Origin: Nitrosomonas sp.
GTDB lineage: Bacteria > Pseudomonadota > Gammaproteobacteria > Burkholderiales > Nitrosomonadaceae
Length of the DNA stretch: 64,000 bases
Assembly (NCBI GenBank): GCA_016710135.1
Contig: JADJLM010000001.1
Span: forward strand, 496,001-560,000
Reading direction: 5' to 3'
This document shows positions 1-10,799 of this stretch, one piece after another. The stretch's first letter is position 1, and each line of letters starts with the position of its first letter. The notes beneath the pieces are model-generated. The model was given only the letters and a program-made list of their open reading frames with translations, was not told the DNA's origin and did no database searches. The position numbers were made by a program, and so were the translations under genes.

Positions 1-99
1 AAGGTCTCGATTGAAAGTGTTATTTATAGTGATGGTTGGCGTGGTTACAATGGCTTATTCCAATTACAGATAGAAACAGTAATAATATAGCTTTTACCT

Positions 100-1175
100 T
101 TGGTAGAGGCCATCATGGCACGGAAGGCAAGTGGGACGGAGCAACTTGAGGTAGCGATGGAACGGTTAAAGAAAGCCAAGACTGCGGCAGAACTTCGAGC
201 TGCGCAAGCGATAGTGCTGCCATTGTTGCTAGGTTTGAGTCTGGAGCAGACAGCGCTTGCCATTGGCCGTTCAGTAGGTGTCACCTGCAGAATGCGTACC
301 CGGTATGATCCATCGGCGGGAGAGGAAAAGAAAGCCACGCGCAGCAAACGCGAATTACGTAACCGGGCCAAGGCCAGTCTGGAGCAGGAAGCCAGGATTC
401 TGGATGAAGTGCTGAGTGAGGCTGCTACCGGTGGCGTGGTCATTGTTCCGCCCTTGAAACCGGCGGTTGAAGCTAGGCTGGGCAAGCCACTGGCTTTGTC
501 TACTCTGTACCAAATGTTGGCACGGCATGGCTGGCGCAAACTGGCCCCGGATAAAAGCCATCCACAAGCCGACCCAGCAGCGCGCGAGGCGTGGAAAAAA
601 AACTCCCCGAGCGGCTAACCGAGGAAGTGGCGGCTTTTGCGGTCTCGCGCCCGCTGCGCCTAATGTTTCAGGGTGAAGCGCGTTTCGGCCGCATCAGCGA
701 TGTACGGCACTGCTGGGACAAGAAGCCCCATCGTCCCATGGTACGTGCCATGCTGACGCAACAATACACCTACGCCTATGGCGCAGTCAGCCCACTAGAT
801 GGGTGATTTGATTCCCTAATTCTGCCCTGGGTGAACGGGGACTGCATGCAACTCTTCATGGATGAAATCGCGGCACGTTACCTGCATGAAAATATCATTA
901 TGGTGATGGACGGTGCAGGCTGGCACAAAAGCCAAACCATGAAATTGGCAGAGAATATGCGAATCCTGTTTCTACCACCTTACTCGCCAGAACTCAACCC
1001 GCAGGAACATGTATGGGATGAATTGCGGGAAAAATTCTTTCATAACCGCGCCTTCGATAGTCTGGATGCGCTTGAGATACATCTGGAAAGCGCGCTAAAA
1101 AGCTTTGAATTAAACCAGGAAACTATGCGCAGCATTGCCGGATGGGATTGGATTATTAATGCTGTTTTAAAATAG
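100..1175 (+). pseudogene. IS630-family transposase, broken
   Basis: Three pieces of one DDE transposase. The N-terminal helix-turn-helix part (100-618) continues in the -1 frame from about 591. A TGA at 804-806 then interrupts that frame, which reads on past the stop (F-D-S-L-I-L-P-W-V-N) into the catalytic part ending at 1175. The motif MDGAGWHKS carries the second catalytic Asp and PPYSPELNPQEHVWDELRE the Glu region, both typical of IS630. The frame change falls in a run of eight A (595-602). Without the TGA this could be a frameshift-expressed transposase; with it the copy is most likely dead. Terminal repeats were not resolved because the element begins near the window edge. Confidence 0.8.
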
Positions 1176-1177
1176 AA

Positions 1178-1426
1178 TTGGAATTAGTAGATGTAGGATA
1201 TTCCAAACATTTTCGTGTATCTCATGATGATAATGAATTTGCTCGGGAAGGACACTGCCATATTAACGGTATCGAATCGTTTTGGAGTTTTACTAAGCGG
1301 CGATTGGCAAAGCTTAATGGCGTATCAGTTAACTTTGAGTTGCATCTAAAAGAATCTGAATGGCGATGAAAAAAACAACCTGATGAGCTTGCTAGCGAAC
1401 TATGGCAACTCATCAAATATTATTAA
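1178..1426 (+). pseudogene. IS1595-family (ISXO2-like) transposase, C-terminal remnant
   Basis: The reading frame encodes the end of an IS1595-type transposase, recognisable by GHCHINGIESFWSFTKRRL and the following FELHLKESEWR. A TGA at 1367-1369 interrupts it, and the same frame continues (K-K-Q-P-D-E-L-A-S-E-L) to a TAA at 1424-1426, matching the usual C-terminus. The N-terminal two thirds are absent here. A different part of a similar transposase lies at 10800-11066 on the other strand. Confidence 0.7.
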
Positions 1427-1441
1427 TCTCTGCTAGTCTAG

Positions 1442-2912
<1,471 letters not shown>

Positions 2913-2929
2913 CTAGTCTAGAGCCAAAA

Positions 2930-3547
2930 CTAATCTAAATTATGTTCTTGGATAATACGCGTGAGATCTAGCAAGTTAAGTGCACCAGTTTTGTACATAA
3001 TATGCGATTTATAGATTTCTACAGTACGGTGACTAATCTTCAAGCAAGAAGCAATTTCTTTGTTGGAGAGTCCTTGTATCGCAAGAGCCATTACTTCACG
3101 CTCACGCGTAGTCAACTTTGATAAACGCAATGCTATTTCTTCACTACGTATCATAGTGATTATTCTTTTTTCAGCTTCTAAAAGAGCGATATTTATACTA
3201 ACAAGTAGTTTTTCGCGGATTACTGGTTTAGTCAGGAAATCTAAAGCTCCGGCTTTCATGGCTTTGACACTCATTGGAATGTCGCCATGTCCGGTAAGGA
3301 AAATTAAAGGTAATACGATTTTGCGTCGCAACAATTCTTCTTGAAATTGCAAGCCATCTATTAGTGGCATCTGGATATCCACGATAATACAACCCCAAAA
3401 AACTGGGCGATAAGCATTTAAAAAAGCCCATGCGCTGGAAAAAGATTGAACATTAAGGCCCACTTGCTCAATCATCATAGTAAGAGAATCTCGAATTGCT
3501 ACATCGTCATCTATAATAAAAACAGTTGATTTATATGAATTATTCAT
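2930..3547 (-). CDS. FixJ-family two-component response regulator
   Basis: A receiver domain (about residues 8-120) is followed by a LuxR-type helix-turn-helix (about 140-200). The acidic pocket is FIIDDD, the phospho-acceptor Asp is in IIVDIQMP and the conserved Lys is in LTKPV. The output domain carries LTTREREVMALAIQGLSNKE and KISHRTVEIYKSH. The chosen ATG (MNNSYKS, at 3547) overlaps the stop of the upstream kinase by four bases (ATGA), so the two are translationally coupled. An upstream in-frame start adds 20 residues that do not fit the family. It is paralogous to the damaged regulator at 23214-23838. It probably activates genes when phosphorylated by the kinase next to it; the divergent sbtA region is a plausible target, but that is inference. 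Confidence 0.9.
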   Translation of the reverse strand: MNNSYKSTVFIIDDDVAIRDSLTMMIEQVGLNVQSFSSAWAFLNAYRPVFWGCIIVDIQMPLIDGLQFQEELLRRKIVLPLIFLTGHGDIPMSVKAMKAGALDFLTKPVIREKLLVSINIALLEAEKRIITMIRSEEIALRLSKLTTREREVMALAIQGLSNKEIASCLKISHRTVEIYKSHIMYKTGALNLLDLTRIIQEHNLD

Positions 3548-5039
3548 GACGCGAAAGGTAATGTGAAATGGAATGTGGCACCTGTTCGGGTGTTGCAGTT
3601 TACCCAAAGCTGGCCTCCATTGGTTTCAATTAAAGCTCTACTTATAGCAAGCCCCATACCAATTCCGGCTGATTTAGTAGTAAAGAAAGGCTCAAAGATA
3701 CGATCGACAATTGCAGTATTTAATCCAGGCCCATTATCTTGTATCGTCACTAGTGCCATACGCATGCCAGCTATAATATACATTGTAGTTGTAATCGTTA
3801 ATGCAGGAAACTTAACGGTGTGCATGGCTTCAATAGCATTTCTAAACAAGTTAATCAGAACTTTTTGAACTTGCGTACAATTACACTGAACATCTGGAAG
3901 ATCTGGTTGTAAATCTAGTATTAAATTAAACTCAGCATAATAATCGTGACTTACAATCTTCAATGCGTCGTTAATAATATCATTGAGACTTAATCTTTTT
4001 GTAACCAACCTTCCCTTTTGTAAAAAAGCCATTAGCTCGTGTAAGCTCTTTCCAGCGCGCTGCGCCTGCCCGACGCAGCCTTCTAGTGCTCGCTTTAAGT
4101 TATCTGAGCTAGGAAAACTATTATGTAGCTCATGTAGCGCTACTTCGCCGTAGGCAGAAACTGCTGCAAGTGGTTGGTTGAGTTCATGAGCGATCGCAGA
4201 AGCAGTGAGTGCAGCCACCTGTTGCTTGAATATGCTTTCTGTTTCATCGCGTTGTATCTGTAGCTTTTTCTGCAAATTTTTTTGATCGGTTACATCTCTA
4301 GTAACGCCTACTAGCCTAGCGGGTTGTCCATCTTCAAAATATATCCTTCCTCTCGCCGATATCCAGCGTGTAATATTGTTAACGGGATTGATGACACGAT
4401 ATTCTGCTTTGAATTCACCATTGCCGGCTGGGTCCATCGCGTGATTGATAGTAGATTCTCTGGAGGCACGATCTTCCGGATGTATTGCAGCGATGAATTC
4501 ATCATAACTTACGGCTCTGCTTGTATGCTTGCTCCATAACATACTCATTTGTTCATCCCAGTAGACCATATTATGTTTGAAGTCATAGTCAAAAATACCC
4601 AATCCTGCTGCTTGCTTAGCTAGGCGCAGGCGCTCTTCACTGGCGCGAAGTGCTTTTTCGGCCTGTATCCGGCGATCAGCTATGTTGAATATAATAAGAA
4701 TATATGGTTTCTGTTCCGTTTCAATGGTACTGAAGCTAGCATCTAGTAATCTTTCTTGGCGATTATGATCTTGTGCAATAAATTCATTATTAGTACATAT
4801 CAAGTGCTTAGTTTTCTTGTTAAAAAAAGAGATTGATAGTAGCGGTACTGTTTGCGATATCTTGGAACTATCAGAAATTCGATATTTTGGCTTTCGAGCT
4901 CATTCTTACTATAACCGAATAAGCGTTGTGCCACTGGATTGGCTCGAACGATTTGCCCCGAGTCATCTGTCAGCAACATCGCATCTACTGCTATATCAAA
5001 AAAGGCTTGGAAGCTTAATCGCTTGAGTTCATAAGTCAC
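3544..5039 (-). CDS. PAS-domain sensor histidine kinase, split by a -1 frameshift
   Basis: Two overlapping frames together make one kinase. 5039-4800 encodes the first PAS domain (AVDAMLLTDDSGQIVRANP). 4803-3544 encodes a second PAS with PAC, then HisKA (phospho-His in AIAHELNQPLAAVSAYGE) and HATPase_c (N box NLFRNAIEAM, G boxes DNGPGL and GIGMGLAISRALIETNGG). No transmembrane segment is visible, so it is likely cytoplasmic. The intact paralogue at 23835-25364 aligns across the break. The frame change falls exactly on a T TTT TTA heptamer (4827-4821), and a -1 shift there restores the alignment. The second frame on its own would need a TTG start. It may be a programmed frameshift, a phase-variable run, a decay mutation or a sequencing error. 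Confidence 0.8.
4821..4827 (-). other. Slippery heptamer T TTT TTA at the kinase frame change
   Basis: Read on the minus strand in the frame of the first PAS ORF, the codons are tct ctt ttt tta aca. The heptamer therefore has the canonical X XXY YYZ phase. Slipping back one base gives S-L-F-F-N-K-K-T-K-H-L, which runs directly into the downstream PAS/kinase frame. Stimulatory structure downstream was not assessed. Confidence 0.5.
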
Positions 5040-5114
5040 ATTGAATTCCTCTACCTAAAAACACCTCGCACTTTGCAGTTTACGATAAAAAATAATCTAT
5101 TTCTATAAATCAGC

Positions 5115-5144
5115 AAATACCTAAGTATTTAACCATAGGTATTT
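5115..5144. promoter_or_regulatory. Inverted repeat, candidate regulator site upstream of sbtA
   Basis: AAATACCTA (5115-5123) and TAGGTATTT (5136-5144) are a perfect 9-base inverted repeat with 12 bases between them. Centres are about 21 bases apart, two helical turns. It lies between the kinase start (5039) and the sbtA leader, where a divergently acting FixJ-type dimer could bind. No sequence-specific evidence links it to this regulator. The rest of 5040-5438 is AT-rich and shows no gene. Confidence 0.4.
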
Positions 5145-5438
5145 ATACGAATACTGCAGATTATCTTTCTTATGTAATATTTCTACGTGAGTGAATAAAG
5201 AATACTCATTGAAACTTATTTTTTAGTCGCAAAGAGGATTTAGAGAATATTCCAAGATGATAATTTTAAGATAATAAGAAAATTTCTTATCTCGATGCGT
5301 ATTTCTAAGTAATCAAATAAAACCCGATTTATTTTTATTAATAGTCCCAGCTTATTGCAATTATATGGCTAGAAAGTGACCCAATTTTAAGAATCGTGTT
5401 AGGGGAATTGGTTTAGTAACAGAAAAGGAGCTAAATAA

Positions 5439-5537
5439 ATGATAGATATTTTTTGTAACCACAAAGTTTTATTTCAAGTGATATGTAAATTAATTAATTT
5501 TACTCATTCAAATAATCTAATAAATAGGAAAATATAG
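5439..5537 (+). CDS. Small leader ORF before sbtA, 32 residues
   Basis: ATG at 5439 follows a good Shine-Dalgarno sequence (AAAAGGAG, 5423-5430). The frame reads M-I-D-I-F-C-N-H-K-V-L-F-Q-V-I-C and stops with TAG at 5535-5537, two bases before the sbtA ATG at 5540. The transporter's own ribosome site (TAGGAAA) lies inside this ORF, so translation of the two may be coupled. No similarity is recognised and coding status is unproven. It could be a leader peptide, a small membrane-associated protein or chance. Confidence 0.4.
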   Translation: MIDIFCNHKVLFQVICKLINFTHSNNLINRKI

Positions 5538-5539
5538 TT

Positions 5540-6538
5540 ATGTCACTTACTAGTCTTCTCGTACCAGCGATATTATTTTTCGCTCTCGGCATGTTTGCCT
5601 GTGTGAGTAAATCTGATCTGAAATTTCCGCCTGATATGCATAAGATGATTGTGATCTATTTGCTGATTGGTATCGGACTCCATGGTGGTAAAGAGCTTGC
5701 TGCGTCAAATTTAGCGGATGCTATTCCTGCTGTGTGGGCAGCGTTTGGATTTGGCATTGGACTGCCTATCGTTGCCTATATTATCTTGAGAGGGCTTGGG
5801 AAAATTGACCCTCTGAACGCTGCAGCTATTTCCGCACATTATGGCTCGGTAAGTGCTGGAACCTATATGACTGCAGTGGCTTTCCTGGCAGGTATTGGTG
5901 TGACATATGAGGCCTACCCCGTAATTATGTTGGCAATTATGGAATCACCAGCAATCATGATTGGATTGGTACTTGCCGGTTACTCCCGGAGAATTTTAGG
6001 TGAAAAAGCCAATACAGAGAGAGGTGCAACAAAAAAGGGAATGATGAAGCATTTATTAATAGAAGCTTTTACTAATGGAAGTATTTTGCTGTTATTTGGT
6101 TCTATGGCAATCGGTGCTGTGATTTCAGAGCCTAGCTATCATAAGATTGAACCATTCTTTGAGCTTATCTTTATGGGGGCGTTATGTATATTCTTGTGCG
6201 ATATGGGGATGGAGGCGGGTAAAAGATTATCTGAATTCAAATCAGTGGGAGTTTTCCTTGTTTGTTTCGGTATTGCTATGCCGTTAATTGGCGCAGCATG
6301 TGGGCTATTTGTGGGGCATTTTCTTCTGGGTTATTCGATAGGTGGTGTTACATTAGTAACAGTATTAGCTGCCAGTTGTTCATATATTGCGGTTCCTCCA
6401 GCAATGAGACTAGCGGTTCCAGAAGCTAATCCATCTTTCTATTTGACTTTATCACTTGGAGTAACTTTCCCTTTTAATATAGTAGTAGGTATCCCTATCT
6501 ATTATGCAATAGCTCAGTATTTAAATGAAACTTACTAG
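5540..6538 (+). CDS. sbtA: Sodium-dependent bicarbonate transporter, SbtA family
   Basis: This is a 332-residue polytopic inner-membrane protein with about ten hydrophobic segments. Family signatures include the HYGSVSAGTYMTAVAFLAG and IMESPAIMIGLVLAGYSRR regions and the second-half counterpart around VTVLAASCSYIAVPPAMRLA. SbtA proteins import HCO3- with Na+ and feed carbon fixation. The next gene is the PII-like SbtB (6775), the usual partner, which supports the call. In a chemolithoautotroph this would supply inorganic carbon to RuBisCO. It starts two bases after the small ORF 5439-5537. The gap 6539-6774 shows no gene and may hold a separate promoter for sbtB. Confidence 0.85.
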   Translation: MSLTSLLVPAILFFALGMFACVSKSDLKFPPDMHKMIVIYLLIGIGLHGGKELAASNLADAIPAVWAAFGFGIGLPIVAYIILRGLGKIDPLNAAAISAHYGSVSAGTYMTAVAFLAGIGVTYEAYPVIMLAIMESPAIMIGLVLAGYSRRILGEKANTERGATKKGMMKHLLIEAFTNGSILLLFGSMAIGAVISEPSYHKIEPFFELIFMGALCIFLCDMGMEAGKRLSEFKSVGVFLVCFGIAMPLIGAACGLFVGHFLLGYSIGGVTLVTVLAASCSYIAVPPAMRLAVPEANPSFYLTLSLGVTFPFNIVVGIPIYYAIAQYLNETY

Positions 6539-6774
6539 CTTTGGTAACAAAAATGTTGTATCACAAGTTTATAAAGGGAAGTGGAAAATAATTGCGAGAT
6601 ATTTGGTATTGGCAAGTAGTATCCAAATATACTACTAATGTCAAATATCTCAAAAATTTAATTACTAAGAATTGGATATAGTTTTATGTATTTACTAAAG
6701 AGTCCTAGATTACTCTAGACCACTTAAAAGTTTGAGAATTTTTTAAGTATATAAATTTTTTTTGAGAGGAAATT

Positions 6775-7104
6775 ATGGCATTAGGGCCCGAGATTTTAAA
6801 GAAAATGAAACGTATTGAAATTGTTACTGACGAGAACTGTCTTGAGAGATTAATTGAATTACTTCGACATGCCAATGTGCGCGGTTATACCGTAATAAAA
6901 GGTGCGGGAGGATTGGGGTCAACTGGTGAGCGAGATCCATATGCCTTTGCTTTAAGGCAATCCAATTCATTTTTAGTACTGACATGTGAAGAAGCTCAGG
7001 CTGAAAAGATTATTCTCACAATACAACCAGAATTAAAAAATTTTGGAGGTATGTGTACGGTGTCTGATTGCGAGTGGGTTTTAGGACCGCAAGTCTCTTA
7101 TTGA
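6775..7104 (+). CDS. sbtB: PII-like signalling protein, SbtB type
   Basis: 109 residues with a PII ferredoxin-like fold pattern: KRIEIVTDENCLERLIELL, then the T-loop region VRGYTVIKGAGGLGSTGERD. SbtB trimers bind adenine nucleotides and regulate SbtA at the membrane in cyanobacteria, and the location right after sbtA fits that role here. The ATG follows a good ribosome site (GAGAGGAAATT). A strong terminator follows at 7162-7200. The alternative is a generic GlnB-like protein, but the glutamine-pathway T-loop Tyr motif is absent. Confidence 0.8.
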   Translation: MALGPEILKKMKRIEIVTDENCLERLIELLRHANVRGYTVIKGAGGLGSTGERDPYAFALRQSNSFLVLTCEEAQAEKIILTIQPELKNFGGMCTVSDCEWVLGPQVSY

Positions 7105-7161
7105 TATCCAGCAGTTAAGAAAATAAATTTAATAGAAATTAGTTTTTGATTTTTTACTTAG

Positions 7162-7200
7162 CCTCGATTGAAACTTGTTTCGATCGAGGTTGCTGTTTTT
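7162..7200 (+). terminator. Rho-independent terminator after sbtB
   Basis: The stem CCTCGATTGAAAC pairs with GTTTCGATCGAGG apart from one mismatch, leaving almost no loop. It is followed by a T-rich tail ending in TTTTT. It closes the sbtA-sbtB unit. Confidence 0.8.
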
Positions 7201-7248
7201 ATGTTGAACTTGCGATTCCCTGTGGTCTTGCCAGGGGGATCTAATTAG

Positions 7249-7455
7249 TCGACCCTGAAAAACTGCATCAATTGTTATTATGGATCAGCAGTTTCAAAAG
7301 GCGGCGTGTTAATAAAGACAAAATCGAGCAATTTGATCTTTTTCCATCAAAGAATTTGCGAAGCCTGCAGTTTTCGCCACGGGAAGAAAAACCAAAAAAT
7401 GGCCAATAGCCATTGTTTTAGATTCCAGGCGGTAGCAGCCATTAGCAGATTGATG
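7249..7455 (-). mobile_element. IS5-family element end, solo fragment
   Basis: This is nearly identical to the reverse complement of the right end of the element at 1442-2912, starting with TCGACCCTGAAA and preceded by TTAG (a YTAR target). It breaks off in the transposase 3' end (ATTGATGTG) exactly where the IS481-family element begins. Confidence 0.75.
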
Positions 7456-8654
7456 TGTATTAGTTCCGATCTGATCTGACACATCACTTGCAAAAGTGAG
7501 AGTTATCGGTTTTGATAAAGGTATCGAATCTTAATCAAAACAAAAGAGGTAACTCTCAATGACACATACTAACAATCGTATTATTAAACACAAAGCTGGA
7601 TTATTAAATTTGGCAGAAGAATTGGGTAATGTATCCAGGGCCTGTAAAGTCATGGGCGTCTCACGGGATACGTTTTATCGCTATCAAGACCTTGTTGAAC
7701 ATGGTGGTCTTGATGCGCTGATAGACAAGGATCGAAGAGCCCCAAATATCAAGAACCGTGTTGATGAAGCGACCGAACGAGCAGTCATAGGTTATGCAAT
7801 TGCGCAGCCTGCACATGGGCAGCATCGAACCAGCAATGAGCTTCGTAAGAAAAGTGTATTTGTATCGGGTAGTGGCGTGCGCTCTATTTAGCTACGTCAT
7901 AACCTGGAGAATTTTAAAAAAGCGCTTAAAAGCACTCGAAGACAAGGTGGCTAATGACGGCATTATTCTTAGTGATGCGCAAGTTGCGGCCCTTGAAAAG
8001 AAGAGACACGACGATGAAGCCTGCGGTGAAATAGAAACGGCACATCCAGGCTATCTAGGCTCACAAGATACGTTTTATGTCGGGAACCTCAAGGGCGTTG
8101 GCCGTGTTTATCAACAAACGTTTATCGATACCTACAGCAAAATAGCCTTTGCCAAACTCTATACAACCAAAACACCGATTACAGCAACTGACTTACTCAA
8201 TGATAAAGTATTGCCATACTTTGAACACTACGAACTACCCATGTTGCGTATCTTAACGGATAGGGGTACAGAGTATTGCGGTCGTGTTGAACAGCATGAT
8301 TACCAGCTATATTTGGCGATTAATGATATTGATCATACAAAAACAAAAGCCATGTCGCCGCAAACAAACGGGATCTGTGAACGATTCCACAAAACGATTT
8401 TGAATGAGTTTTATCAAATCACATTCAGGAAGAAACTTTATTCAACTATGGAGGAACTACAGAAAGATCTAGACGAATGGATGGAATACTATAACAATGA
8501 ACGAACTCATCAAGGAAAATGCGCTGTGGACGAACACCATTGGATACATTACTTGATGGCAAATCAATTTGGGCGGAAAAAAATTTAGCTCAAATCTAAA
8601 CTGACAGACACCTAAAAAAACTGGTAACTGTCAGATCAGGTCTAAGCTAGTACA
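7456..8654 (+). mobile_element. IS481-family element, copy A
   Basis: The ends are imperfect inverted repeats: TGTATTAGTTCCGATCTGAT on the left, and the complement of TGTACTAGCTTAGACCTGAT on the right. The length is 1199 bases. It is almost identical to copy B at 48580-49778. No target duplication is visible, since the left flank is IS5 remnant and the right flank is unrelated sequence. This suggests later rearrangement. Confidence 0.85.
7559..8588 (+). pseudogene. IS481-family transposase, nonsense and frameshift
   Basis: The N-terminal helix-turn-helix part (7559-7891) contains GNVSRACKVMGVSRDTFYRY. A TAG at 7889-7891 replaces the TGG seen in copy B, and one extra A in the following A run shifts the frame. 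The catalytic part then reads on to 8588, with DTYSKIAFAKLYTTKTPIT, LRILTDRGTEYCGR and TNGICERFHKTILNEFYQ (DDE residues D, D, E). The last ~22 residues are in a different frame from the third copy at 20857. Another frame here gives the expected ending (L-D-T-L-L-D-G-K-S-I-W). Confidence 0.8.
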
Positions 8655-8736
8655 CCTGAAACGTTATATTGTTCGCGAGCTATATCCGATTATTCTCGCT
8701 GACTTGTCAGACGCAGCTACAATTACTTGACATAGG

Positions 8737-8925
8737 AGCGTCAACGCCGTGTCGGAAAGCTTCTTCCATACCTTAAAAACCGAATTGATCCATCATCAAA
8801 CGTTTCATTCTCGCGAAGAAGCCAAACAGGCTGTGTTTGAATATATCGAAGTGTTTTACAACCGGGAGCGATTACATTCAGCTAATGGATATATATCGCC
8901 CGTTGACTTCGTTTTCAACAATTAA
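8737..8925 (+). pseudogene. IS3-family OrfB C-terminal remnant
   Basis: The open frame encodes the rve-domain tail SESFFHTLKTELIHHQTF and VFYNRERLHSANGYISPVDF, ending in TAA. It contains the Glu-bearing end of the DDE domain only. A related but more decayed copy is at 16460-16779. The following 8926-9206 shows no gene and probably holds the promoter of the next one. Confidence 0.75.
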
Positions 8926-9206
8926 CTGTAACATAGCCTTTATTTTTTACTGCCATGGCTAATATATTGTTTCCTCATTTTCATTTTTTCCTTTAATCAA
9001 GATTATTTTCTCTTAACTGGGATGTCTGAGTCTATTAGTTCACAGCATAATGTTTTTTCTGTATTGTTTTGAATATCTTATCTTACAAATAAGGGATTAC
9101 CCTTAAGTGTTCATCCGGATTTTTCCACCATACATATCCAAGTATATTTAAATAAAGATTTAGTTTTTTTTTAACTTGGCATGACTAAATAGAGGAGTAG
9201 ATCTGT

Positions 9207-10724
9207 ATGATCCGAAAGAAAATTAGTACTGCCTATAGAATGATTCTATTGACGGTAGGGTTTTTATCGGGTAATTATTTGCTTGCATCTGCGACAAAAG
9301 ATGCGGAAGTGAAAAAATTCGATCAAGCACCGATTACGGATACGAAAAAAAAAGCACCCAATGAAACATTGATTTTTTCGCAAAATACTGCCACTAACGG
9401 TTCAAAACCATTTACCACAACCGAATCACCGGGGAAAACACGGTTTGACTTTGATAATCTGACTAAACTTATGGAGGAGCATAAAACACCGCTTTCAGCT
9501 TTTACTCCAGATTGGCTTAATATAGCGATAGAGCATCGAACGCGCTACGATTTGTATGATAATGGTTTTACTCGAGCTATCCCTGGTTTTAATGATCAAG
9601 TTCATCAACGTACCAGGTTCTTGATGGAAGTTCTTAATATAATAGATCCACTCAAATTTACATTGGAGCTTACCGACATACGGGCACCACTAGCTAATTT
9701 TAATCAGCAACACTCTCCTATCTTCGCCAATCATTTTGATTTTACTCAACTTCATCTTGGTTTAATATCCAAAGATTTTTTAGGGACAGGATATGCTACA
9801 AAGTTTGAAGTTGGGCGTTTGATTATGGATTTTGGTCAAGCACGTCTGATTGGTGGACATCGGTGGGGTACCTTTACTCCTACTTTTGATGGCATGCTAT
9901 TGACGGTAGGTAATGAACAGGAGAAATGGGGATTACGTGTATTTGGTACTCGTCCGGTTAATCGTGAACCCACTTCACTCGATTGGAATACCCCAGCAAC
10001 ATATTTTTCTGGCGCGCAAATTACTAATCGCGATATATCGTGGGCTAATGTGGATACATATTTTTTCCAACTAAATGAAGGTAACAAGCTAAGGAAACGT
10101 AATTTATCAACGACTGGTTTTCGGCTGTTCGCTCAACCTGCTACCGGTAAATTTGATTATGAGATTGAATCAATGTATCAGTTTGGTGACACTAATGATA
10201 AAAACGTTTTTGCACATCGTCATCACGGTGAAATTGGTTATTCTTTTAAAACAGCAATGCCTTTCCGGTTGATTTATTTGTTTGATTACTCTTCCGGAGA
10301 TCGTGACCCTGACAAAAATTTTGATATTTTGTATGCAAAAAGACGGGTGGAATATGGACCAACTGGTATGTTTGGACCATTTTTCCCTTCCAATCTTATC
10401 TCACCTGTAGGTTTTCGTGCGACTCTAATCCCTGTATCATCAGTCAGGTTAATGATGTCACATCGCGCGTATTGGCTTGCTAATAAGCATGGTGCCTATG
10501 TTGGTAGTGGCTTACAAGACCCGACTGGTAGAGCAGGGAGTTTCTTGGGTAGTATGCTTGATGTCAGTGTTGGTTGGGACCCACAATGGAGTTATTGGAA
10601 ACGTGTAAGTTTTGATGTTGGCTATAGCCATATATTCAAAGGTGATTATTTTGATAAAGTGCAACAAAGCCCCGGCTCTGCTGATACTAATTACGGATAT
10701 ATGATGACAACCATCAAATTCTAA
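9207..10724 (+). CDS. Outer-membrane beta-barrel, alginate-export (AlgE-like) family
   Basis: 505 residues. The N-terminal hydrophobic stretch (ILLTVGFLSGNYLLASA) looks like a signal peptide, followed by a low-complexity linker. From about residue 100 it shows alternating beta-strand pattern with IEHRTRYDLYDNGF, TLELTDIRAP, FEVGRLIMDFGQARLIGGHRW and a C-terminal Phe (TTIKF), as expected for a barrel inserted by BAM. The family exports or takes up hydrophilic substrates, and the substrate here is unknown. A ribosome site (GAGGAG) precedes the ATG. It stands alone between IS remains, so its function is not inferable from context. Confidence 0.75.
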   Translation: MIRKKISTAYRMILLTVGFLSGNYLLASATKDAEVKKFDQAPITDTKKKAPNETLIFSQNTATNGSKPFTTTESPGKTRFDFDNLTKLMEEHKTPLSAFTPDWLNIAIEHRTRYDLYDNGFTRAIPGFNDQVHQRTRFLMEVLNIIDPLKFTLELTDIRAPLANFNQQHSPIFANHFDFTQLHLGLISKDFLGTGYATKFEVGRLIMDFGQARLIGGHRWGTFTPTFDGMLLTVGNEQEKWGLRVFGTRPVNREPTSLDWNTPATYFSGAQITNRDISWANVDTYFFQLNEGNKLRKRNLSTTGFRLFAQPATGKFDYEIESMYQFGDTNDKNVFAHRHHGEIGYSFKTAMPFRLIYLFDYSSGDRDPDKNFDILYAKRRVEYGPTGMFGPFFPSNLISPVGFRATLIPVSSVRLMMSHRAYWLANKHGAYVGSGLQDPTGRAGSFLGSMLDVSVGWDPQWSYWKRVSFDVGYSHIFKGDYFDKVQQSPGSADTNYGYMMTTIKF

Positions 10725-10799
10725 CGTGTTGTAAGCACTGCGATATATTTATTGAGACCCCTGTAAAATCCAGCAAATTTCCTGTTCCAGTGTAATTCT

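Noticed and set aside
4800..5039. Stand-alone PAS protein separate from the kinase
   Set aside because: The paralogue at 23835-25364 shows this is the first PAS domain of the same kinase; kept as part of it with the frame change noted.
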